Shown in pieces: positions 1 to 6,554 of a stretch of 64,000 nucleotides of DNA. The notes beneath the pieces are model-generated. The model saw only the letters and a list, made by a program, of their open reading frames with translations, ran no database searches and had not been told where the DNA came from. The first letter of the stretch is position 1, and each line of letters starts with the position of its first letter. This stretch comes from CAVXHV01 sp963761445. Its GTDB lineage: Bacteria > Planctomycetota > Planctomycetia > Isosphaerales > Isosphaeraceae. The stretch spans positions 806,001 to 870,000 of the forward strand of contig CAVXHV010000005.1 of NCBI GenBank assembly GCA_963761445.1, read 5' to 3'. Both the position numbers and the translations under genes were made by a program.

Positions 1-376
1 AGCGATCCAGTGCGCGAATCCGGTCGGCCTGCGCGCGCCAGGCCGTGCTCAGCTCTTGGAAGCGGCCGGCCTCGTGCGCCAGAACGTGCTCGACCCAGCC
101 GTCGAGGCTTGCAAGCGCCGTCTCAAGCTCGGCCTCAACCTGAGAAATCGCACGCGACATGGCATCGCTGTCAAGCGGTGCTGGTGCCATTTCCGGTCGC
201 GTTCCAGGCCGCCCGCCCGCCAGTACGATCGGCAGATACAGCGGCCAGAAAACCACGGCCGTCGCGAACCGGAAAACCGCCGCCAGCCGGCCCTGGCGTG
301 AATCGGACAGTAAAACGGCGGTCGCCACTCCTGACCCGATCAGATGATAGAAAATCATCGTCGCAGCAAAACCCAT
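1..376 (-). CDS. Membrane protein, N-terminal part (runs off the window)
   Basis: The leftward frame stays open from an ATG at 376 to the window edge, so the C-terminus is missing. An AGGAGG site at 390-385 lies 8 bases before this ATG; another ATG at 382 is too close to it. The first 60 residues hold two hydrophobic stretches (FAATMIFYHLIGSGVATAVLL and FATAVVFWPLYLPIVLAG, the first read as residues 3 to about 22). A soluble helical segment rich in Glu, Ala and Arg follows (SQVEAELETALASLDGWVEH), probably a coiled coil. It is the third gene of a leftward run of membrane-protein genes, 48 bases after the previous stop. I do not recognise a family. Confidence 0.6.
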   Translation of the reverse strand, partial: MGFAATMIFYHLIGSGVATAVLLSDSRQGRLAAVFRFATAVVFWPLYLPIVLAGGRPGTRPEMAPAPLDSDAMSRAISQVEAELETALASLDGWVEHVLAHEAGRFQELSTAWRAQADRIRALDR

Positions 377-424
377 GACCATAACCTCCTCGCCTCGCCA
401 GGCCCTCGAAAATCGGTGCTCAGA

Positions 425-1168
425 TCAGCCCGAGAGACGCGTCCAGAGCCAGATGATCATGACGGGCGTGACAGCGGTGTAGCACGCAGCCCACGCCACG
501 GTCAGCCTGCGGAGAAAACACGCACGCTCTGCCTTGCGACAGGCCGGCAACGTCTCGGCGAGATCCGCGAAGCCCAGGAACAGTGTTCTGACACCCCAGA
601 GGCCGGCCACGAACGGAAGGGCCAGTCCCAGCGCGATCGTCGAGCGCAGCAACTCCGCCTCAACCGAGAAGACGATCATCCCCAGCGAGAAGGCGACATA
701 GATCGGCAGCGCACCCACCAGCACGACCGCGGTGACCGCAAGGCATTTCACGGCGTGCGCGACTGACTGGAGCATGGATAGCTTGACGCCGGCGAGCAGC
801 CCGTAAAAGTAAAAGCTGGGCAGGCAAACGCCCGTGGCTGCAACCATGCCCAGCACGTACGCCAGCGTCAGGTTCGCCCAGGTGCCGTCGGACCATCGAG
901 CCCGCGGCGCCCACGAGGGCAACGAATCGGCCAGGTTCAGGATCAGCGTGGCCGCGATTCCGAAAATCGTGAATCCCACAAGTGCAATGGCCAGGAGCCT
1001 GGGGATCAGATCGGGTGCCCGCGACTCTTCCCGGATGAGCCCATCAAGGCGCCGCTGGTCCTTGAGCATCAGCTCGACCAGTTCGGTCGTCTTGACTTCA
1101 CGTGCTTCATCGGGTGAGCCCGCTGTCCACGGCTCGGTGACCGGCGTGTCGATTGTCATCGTTTGCAT
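425..1168 (-). CDS. Multi-pass membrane protein of unknown function
   Basis: This 247-residue protein has a soluble N-terminal tail of about 60 residues and then about five hydrophobic segments, so it should sit in the inner membrane. The start at 1168 has a GGAGGAA site seven bases upstream. Its general plan, with segments such as LLAIALVGFTIFGIAATLIL and an internal YFYGLLAGVKLSMLQS region, resembles the preceding gene at 1217-1843, where YIFNSLSGSKLRPS occupies the equivalent place. The two look like diverged paralogues, possibly of a Yip1-like family. No catalytic motif is visible, so no biochemical role is assigned. Confidence 0.65.
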   Translation of the reverse strand: MQTMTIDTPVTEPWTAGSPDEAREVKTTELVELMLKDQRRLDGLIREESRAPDLIPRLLAIALVGFTIFGIAATLILNLADSLPSWAPRARWSDGTWANLTLAYVLGMVAATGVCLPSFYFYGLLAGVKLSMLQSVAHAVKCLAVTAVVLVGALPIYVAFSLGMIVFSVEAELLRSTIALGLALPFVAGLWGVRTLFLGFADLAETLPACRKAERACFLRRLTVAWAACYTAVTPVMIIWLWTRLSG

Positions 1169-1216
1169 TGCTTAGTTCCTCCCCGTTGGGGACTTCGAGT
1201 CCAACCAGACCTTCAA

Positions 1217-1843
1217 TCACCCAGTGAACGCGAATTGAAAGAGCCCGAATGCGTAGAACAGCTCTCCACCGATCGCCGAGACCACGGCCAGCCAGAGAAC
1301 GGGCCATCGGCCGCGCTCGGGCTCGAGCACCTCCATGACGCGGCCGAAGATGTCGACCATGGAAATGCCAACGCCGGTGAAGACGACGAGATTGACCGCG
1401 CGCACCAGCCAGGTGACGCGGGTGGGGTCTCCCACGAGGTCGTGAAACGCCACCGTGAAGAACCAGTTGATCGGAATCGAGGCGATCATCGCGAGGCCGC
1501 CCCAGCTTGTGGTCACGAGAGCAGCCAGCAGCGTGGTGCTCGGCCGCAACTTCGAGCCGGAGAGGCTGTTGAAGATGTAGAGCGAAGGCAGGGCGATCCC
1601 CCACGCCAGCCCGGCGGCCGTGGTGCAGCGAAGTGCATCCAGCAGAATGTCGCCCGGCCCGCCCAGCAACCCCATGGTGAGACCATAGGTCGACGTGCCG
1701 AGGACCGCGGTCAAGGCCAGTGCCAGGAAAACCCACCAGGAATACGGAACCTCGCCGCCATGCCAGCGGCGAGTGAACTCTTCAGGCTCGCGCAGGGCCA
1801 GGCCCACCTGCGCGACGCCGGATCGTAACTGTGCACGCAACAT
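1217..1843 (-). CDS. Multi-pass membrane protein, paralogue of the next gene
   Basis: The frame is open from 1870, but the ATG at 1843 (MLRAQLRSGV) is preferred because an AAAGGAG site lies just before it. The 208-residue product has a short cytoplasmic start and about five to six hydrophobic segments. It heads a leftward group of three membrane-protein genes with gaps of about 48 bases, which suggests one transcript, divergent from uvrB. The conserved-looking loop YIFNSLSGSKL matches the region YFYGLLAGVKL in the downstream neighbour. Function is unknown; joint regulation with the neighbours is inferred from spacing only. Confidence 0.65.
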   Translation of the reverse strand: MLRAQLRSGVAQVGLALREPEEFTRRWHGGEVPYSWWVFLALALTAVLGTSTYGLTMGLLGGPGDILLDALRCTTAAGLAWGIALPSLYIFNSLSGSKLRPSTTLLAALVTTSWGGLAMIASIPINWFFTVAFHDLVGDPTRVTWLVRAVNLVVFTGVGISMVDIFGRVMEVLEPERGRWPVLWLAVVSAIGGELFYAFGLFQFAFTG

Positions 1844-2051
1844 CGATTCTCTCCTTTGCCAGCAGTTCAACGCTCAGTCAGCCAGGAGAAGAACCGCAAA
1901 CGTCAGGCGGGGATTAACTCGCTTCTTTCAGAATTCTTTCTTTCCACTCTTGCGCGAGCTTGGGATGTGCGAACGCGGCTAGCCTCTTTCGCGGTGATCG
2001 AGAATAATAACGGATGGGATACGTGCTTCTCCTGATTCGATAGGACGATTC

Positions 2052-4106
2052 ATGCCTGCATTCGAGCTCGCCAGTCCGTTTCAGCCCGCGGGCGATCAGC
2101 CGCAGGCCATCGAGCGCTTGGTTGAGGGATTGCGTCAGGGCCAGTTGAATCAAACGCTCATGGGCGTGACGGGTTCCGGCAAGACGTACACCATGGCGAA
2201 TGTGATCGCGCAGTACGGGCGACCTGCGCTGGTGATGTCGCACAACAAGACACTGGCGGCTCAGCTTTACGGCGAATTCAAGGAATTCTTCCCTCGGAAC
2301 GCTGTCCGGTACTTCGTCAGCTATTACGACTACTATCAGCCCGAGGCGTACATCCCCCAACGCGACATTTACATCGAGAAAGACGCGGCAGTGAACGACG
2401 AGATCGAGCGGCTTCGGCTGGCATGTACGAGCGCGCTCGTCAGCCGCGAAGACGTTCTCGTGGTTGCAAGCGTCTCATGCATCTACGGTTTGGGTTCACC
2501 GGACGACTACCGCAAGATGATGGTCAGGCTGCAGGTGGGAGACATGATCGACCGGGACGAGGTCCTCTTGAAGTTCGTCGATATCCAGTACGACCGCAAC
2601 GACGTGTCATTCGAGCGTGGGAAATTCCGGGTGCGCGGTGATGTGATTGAGCTCTGGCCCGCTTACGAGGAAGTCGCCTACCGGATCGAATTGTTCGGTG
2701 ACGAGGTCGAGCGGCTGGGGATCATCGACCCGCTCACCGGCAGTGTTCTTGAAACCCATCAGGAAATGTACGTCTATCCGGCGAAGCACTTCGTTTTGCC
2801 CGAGGAACGAATCAAGGGCGCCGTCGAGAGTATCGCAGCCGAGCTCGAGGAACGGCTCAAGGAGCTCAAGGACGCGGGAAAACTCCTTGAAGCTCAACGG
2901 CTCGCCGCACGGACGCGCTACGACATGGAGATGCTGATGGAGGTCGGCTACTGCTCGGGCATCGAGAATTATTCGCGGCACTTGGCGGGCCGCAAGCCGG
3001 GCGAGACTCCCACCACGCTGCTCGACTTCTTTCCGCAGGACAGCCTGCTCATTCTCGATGAGTCGCACGTCTCGGTGCCTCAGATTCGCGGAATGTTCGC
3101 CGGTGACTTCAGCCGAAAGAGCACACTGGTCGACCATGGCTTCCGGCTTCCGAGTGCGATCGATAACCGACCGTTGCGTTTCGATGAATGGGAGCGAAAA
3201 TTCAACAAGCGGCTCTTCGTTTCGGCCACACCGGGCGAATACGAGGTGGCGATCTCGGGCGGCGAGGTCGTCGAACAGGTCATCCGCCCGACCGGTCTGG
3301 TCGACCCGATCGTGCGCGTGGAACCCGCTCGCGGCCAGGTTCCCGCCTTGGCCCAAGAAATCAAGGCGCGGGCGAGCCGCGGCGAGCGAGTGCTGATCAC
3401 GACACTCACGAAGCGATTGGCCGAAGACTTGTCAGGTTACTTGAAAGAACAGGGGATTCGCTGCAAGTGGCTGCACTCGGAGCTCGACGCGTTCGAGCGA
3501 GTGACCATTCTGCGCGAGCTGCGCGAAGGTGCCTTCGATGCCCTGGTCGGCGTCAACCTCCTGCGCGAGGGTTTGGACCTGCCCGAGGTCTCGATGGTCT
3601 GTGTCCTGGACGCCGACAAGGAGGGCTTCCTTCGAAGCGATACATCGCTGATCCAGACCATTGGCCGATCGGCCCGGCACGTCAATGCCGAAGTCGTTCT
3701 TTATGGCGACAAGGTCACGAATTCAATGCAGCGCGCGATTGACGAGACCGAGCGCCGGCGATTGCTCCAACTGAAGTACAATGCCAAGCACGGGATCACT
3801 CCCGAAACGATCAAGAAAGCAATTCGCCGCGGAATCGAGGAAGAGATCCAGGCACGAAGCATCGTGCGCCGGGCCGTTGGGCGCGACGAGACCACGGATA
3901 ACACCGAGGAATACTTTAGCGCCCTTGAATCCGAAATGCTCGAGGCCGCCAAAAACCTCGAGTTTGAGCGGGCTGCGGCCTTGCGCGACAAGATCGTCGC
4001 GTTGCGCTCGGCCGACTCGGGCGACGCGCGCACTCAAGCGGCAAGCCCACAGGCCCAGAGTAAACGCGGCCGTGCCAAGTCCCGCACCGCTCGGCGAAAA
4101 CCGTAG
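2052..4106 (+). CDS. uvrB: UvrABC system protein B (excinuclease ABC subunit B)
   Basis: UvrB is the damage-verifying helicase-like subunit of nucleotide excision repair; it takes over from UvrA and recruits UvrC. The 684-residue length is normal. The Walker A motif GVTGSGKT is at residues 38-45, the beta-hairpin signature YYDYYQPEAY at 91-100, and the Walker B box DESH at 336-339. The helicase C-terminal half contains SATPGEYE, GVNLLREGLDLPEV and QTIGRSARH, and a UVR domain (FERAAALRDKI) near the C-terminus binds UvrC. The frame has no interruption. The gene is divergent from the membrane-protein group, with about 200 bases between starts. Confidence 0.98.
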   Translation: MPAFELASPFQPAGDQPQAIERLVEGLRQGQLNQTLMGVTGSGKTYTMANVIAQYGRPALVMSHNKTLAAQLYGEFKEFFPRNAVRYFVSYYDYYQPEAYIPQRDIYIEKDAAVNDEIERLRLACTSALVSREDVLVVASVSCIYGLGSPDDYRKMMVRLQVGDMIDRDEVLLKFVDIQYDRNDVSFERGKFRVRGDVIELWPAYEEVAYRIELFGDEVERLGIIDPLTGSVLETHQEMYVYPAKHFVLPEERIKGAVESIAAELEERLKELKDAGKLLEAQRLAARTRYDMEMLMEVGYCSGIENYSRHLAGRKPGETPTTLLDFFPQDSLLILDESHVSVPQIRGMFAGDFSRKSTLVDHGFRLPSAIDNRPLRFDEWERKFNKRLFVSATPGEYEVAISGGEVVEQVIRPTGLVDPIVRVEPARGQVPALAQEIKARASRGERVLITTLTKRLAEDLSGYLKEQGIRCKWLHSELDAFERVTILRELREGAFDALVGVNLLREGLDLPEVSMVCVLDADKEGFLRSDTSLIQTIGRSARHVNAEVVLYGDKVTNSMQRAIDETERRRLLQLKYNAKHGITPETIKKAIRRGIEEEIQARSIVRRAVGRDETTDNTEEYFSALESEMLEAAKNLEFERAAALRDKIVALRSADSGDARTQAASPQAQSKRGRAKSRTARRKP

Positions 4107-4117
4107 TGGCCGCGCGT

Positions 4118-4141
4118 CCAAGCGTCGCGCCCGACGCTTGG
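4118..4141. terminator. Hairpin after uvrB, terminator-like without a U tract
   Basis: A perfect ten-base stem, CCAAGCGTCG pairing with CGACGCTTGG, encloses the loop CGCC eleven bases after the uvrB stop. No run of T follows, so it may be a weak or Rho-assisted terminator or an mRNA-stabilising hairpin. It ends 18 bases before the start of the broken antitoxin gene. Confidence 0.5.
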
Positions 4142-4159
4142 CGCAATGAGGAAGAACGT

Positions 4160-4590
4160 ATGACAGGCTCAGATGACAAGGGCACTCTGACACGTCCGAA
4201 AAAGAGCGACGCCTACTTTGAGCTGGTACAACGTTTTCCGTAGAAGCACTTGAGATCCGATCGCGAGCTGGCTGCCGCGATCGAGATACTCAAGTCCCTG
4301 CTGATTCGAGGTGATCTCGCCTCTGTCGAGCAGAATTATCTTGATGTGCTCACGGACATCGTCGAGCGCGATGAGGACGAGACGCATTCCATGCCAGAGG
4401 TTTCTGATGCCGCGATGCCTCGGCACGTGATCGCCTCGAGTGGCGTTACGCAGTCGAAGCTCTCGGCAGACGTCGGCATATCGATGTCGACAATTTCCGA
4501 AGTGCTCCACGGCAAGCGCAAACTAAACCACAAGCAAATCACTTCGCTCGCGCAGTATTTCCGAGTGGACCCCGGCGTTTTTTACCCTGA
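4160..4590 (+). pseudogene. HigA-type antitoxin/HTH regulator, disrupted
   Basis: An ATG at 4160 with a GAGGAAG site begins a frame resembling HigA (COG5499) proteins: SDAYFELVQRFP, then an in-frame TAG at 4241 where this family has Leu (one base change from TTG), then KHLRSDRELAAAIEIL, NYLDVLTDIVERDEDE and an XRE helix-turn-helix (VTQSKLSADVGISMSTISEV, LAQYFRVDPGVF). The frame then misses its natural end. Adding one T to the T6 run at 4578-4583 would give GVFLP and a stop at 4588-4590, the usual end of the family. A TTG at 4250 could restart translation after the nonsense codon. No partner toxin lies next to it, so it is probably an orphan remnant. Confidence 0.65.
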
Positions 4591-4647
4591 GTCGCAAATG
4601 CCAGCCAGCGCAAGCGCGCTATGTCCTATAGCTAAACCAACGCAGAT

Positions 4648-4732
4648 TACCGGCGGTGGGAATCGAACCCACGTGGGGTTACCCCCCCAGAGGATTTTAA
4701 GTCCTCAGCGTCTGCCATTCCGATTCGTCGGC
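4648..4732 (-). tRNA. Degenerate tRNA-Leu (anticodon UAA), probably a pseudogene
   Basis: The leftward sequence carries a Leu-type anticodon arm (GAGGA CTTAAAA TCCTC), a long variable arm with GGGG and CCCC arms, and a perfect T arm ending in CGCCGGTA. It closely matches the intact tRNA-Leu(UAA) at 25387-25469. The 5' part has changed: the acceptor strand GCCGACG has an A against C at position 5, the nearly invariant U8 is A, and the first base of the D stem is T instead of G. The variable arm is also longer. No CCA is encoded. These changes hit positions needed for folding, so I treat it as a decaying duplicate. Confidence 0.6.
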
Positions 4733-5341
4733 ACGATTCGGATCCGGCGCAGAGGGGCGCCGGAACCAAGACGGTGATCGAAACAAGAAACCAATTTATC
4801 ATGCAGGCTGGCCACGATCTCGTTCACGGACTCGCGTCCGTCGGCTGCCATGGACTTCGCGTGGTTCCGCAATGCTGGACCGCCGCATCGTTAGCACCCA
4901 TGTCGCGCACGGAATGATTGAGTCAAACGCATTGAGAGACTCTTTCACAGCGTGATTGATCAAGGTGACATGGTGACGTCGGCCGTCGTGAACTGAAATT
5001 CGCCGGAGCCCACCTGAGCACTGCGGCCCTTGCGATTCCCGGTCGAATCAGCCTTTTCAGCCTGGCCCTGATCTGCGGTTGACCGGTCTGCCGGCTTCGA
5101 GCCGGCGTCCCAGCCACACTCTCTGGCGATGGAATTCAGCGAGTTCGCGTAGACGTTTGCCACGGGTGGAGTTGCGACGCCCCAGCACGGTTTCCGCGAG
5201 CCTCAGTTTCTCCACGAATCAGCCGATCGCTCGACGCCATCAAGTCGTGGCTGTTCTCGAACGACTTGCGGACCCGCTGCTCTAGCTGAATCTGGCAGCG
5301 TGGCCGTCTGTCACCGCGAAGCCGTCACTTACGGGAATTCG
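4733..5341. other. No supported gene (about 600 bases)
   Basis: No frame here has a recognisable domain, a good ribosome site and consistent codon bias. A leftward frame at 4960-5163 is open for 67 codons but resembles nothing I know. The stretch lies between two decayed features and is probably degraded accessory DNA. Confidence 0.4.
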
Positions 5342-5622
5342 TCAGGGCAAAGCGTTCACGCTAGCATCACCTGAACCAGATATCGCATGGTCGTCGGTGC
5401 CGGCAGCACCTGCACAGCAAGCCTGGTGGATGGTCAGTTGCAACTCGCTGCCTTCGATCGCCATGCCGAGAGCATGCGTGATCAGCAACTGATTGCTTTG
5501 TCTCGTCGAACGAACTGATTTGCTGGCTGAATCCTGACCTTGACCCCGCGTGGTAGACAGACTGACCGCTGTCGCAGCCAACAGACCAGCGCACCCACCA
5601 ACCGAATCTTTTCTTGTCTCAT
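5342..5622 (-). pseudogene. Possible small secreted protein, frameshifted
   Basis: An ATG at 5622 starts MRQEKIRLVGALVCWL, which looks like a signal-peptide beginning. A shift of frame near 5580 continues it as AATAVSLSTTRGQGQDSAS and then a Ser/Thr-rich region and a segment containing QACCAGAAGTDDHAIS, ending at 5342. The join is inferred from the signal-peptide-like continuity only. No family is recognised and expression is uncertain. Confidence 0.25.
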
Positions 5623-6299
5623 AACCTACTCTTCTTGTTGAAGAATCCTCAAACTCTCTGCGCACATCCCACAGTCGTAGAACGACGGATGGTGTGGGAT
5701 GCCGATGCGGGACATTGTCCACGGTAATCCCATCAAATGCAAGAAAAATTATTTTTTCATTAATTTAATATTTTGATGCTCCTTATCCCCTCTGCGGTCG
5801 GTGTAGCAGAATACAAAACTTGGCTGCGCGGACTGGCGTAGGGCAGAAAGTCCACCAAAGCCAGCGACGACGCGGGATGCGGTGACTGGAAAGCATTTCG
5901 CGATTCGTTTAACATCCAGCAGATCGACCAAAACCGGCCGCGGTGATCGATCTCCAGCCGAGAGAACGAAGTATCGCTGGAAAGGCTCTCCGATGTTCGA
6001 GGCCGACCATTCAACGCGGACCTTCGTCCCTCCACGGCAGAAGCTCGACCTGGACGAGGAACAATGCGAGCTGCTGACCTGGTTCTTGAGTCACCTCGCC
6101 GCCACTAAAGCTGGTCGCCGGATAGGCGCACCGCACCCCACTGGGGATACATGGTGTTAGAGTAGATAGGATGCTAGACTTGCCATATAGCAAAAGCTGG
6201 GAGACGTGAAGGGAGATTGCCCGCTGCTTCGACTGCGTATGCCGCCGGCGATCCCCTACATGGTTAGGAAAAGCAGAGAGGACGACCCGGAGTGGCAGA
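5623..6299. other. No supported gene (about 680 bases)
   Basis: The stretch contains an AT-rich spot near 5740-5780 that stands out from the GC-rich surroundings. An open frame at 5882-6160 has no recognisable domain. I see no RNA gene or clear repeat. Confidence 0.35.
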
Positions 6300-6554
6300 T
6301 GCCAAAAAGCTGGAGAAGAGGTACGGCTTGGCCGATGCCCCGAATGGCGCACACCTCCGCTGTGGGGCGTCGGCGATTAGGCCCGCTACTTTCACGACGG
6401 CCGGTCCGACACGCTCGACGACGCGATCCGGAGACATGACGGAGAAGAAGAAAAGAACGAGACTAGGTACAGCAAGCTCGCCTCAACCGAGCGCGCGGGA
6501 AGAGCTCTCGGGCTTGCGCAAGAGCTCTCGGCTTGCGCTGAGGACCCTCCATGA
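6300..6554 (+). pseudogene. C-terminal remnant of a di-haem oxidoreductase/c-type cytochrome
   Basis: In one frame this reads EWRTPPLWGVGD, an in-frame TAG at 6378, then ARYFHDGRSDTLDDAIRRHD and KLASTERAGRALGLAQELSA, ending at TGA 6552-6554. The pattern (EWRTPPLWG, then xYxHDGR..TLxxAIxxHxGE) is the C-terminal signature of di-haem oxidoreductase or thiol-oxidoreductase cytochromes. The haem-binding N-terminal parts are not present upstream. The stop overlaps the ATG of the kinase at 6551 as ATGA, so the cytochrome gene may once have been translationally coupled to the kinase. Family assignment is from motif memory and moderately sure. Confidence 0.5.

Noticed and set aside
4250..4777. A 175-codon regulator ending in the sequence GGNRTHVGLPPQR
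   Set aside because: The C-terminal part is only the complement of the tRNA-Leu copy; the natural end of the regulator is near 4590.
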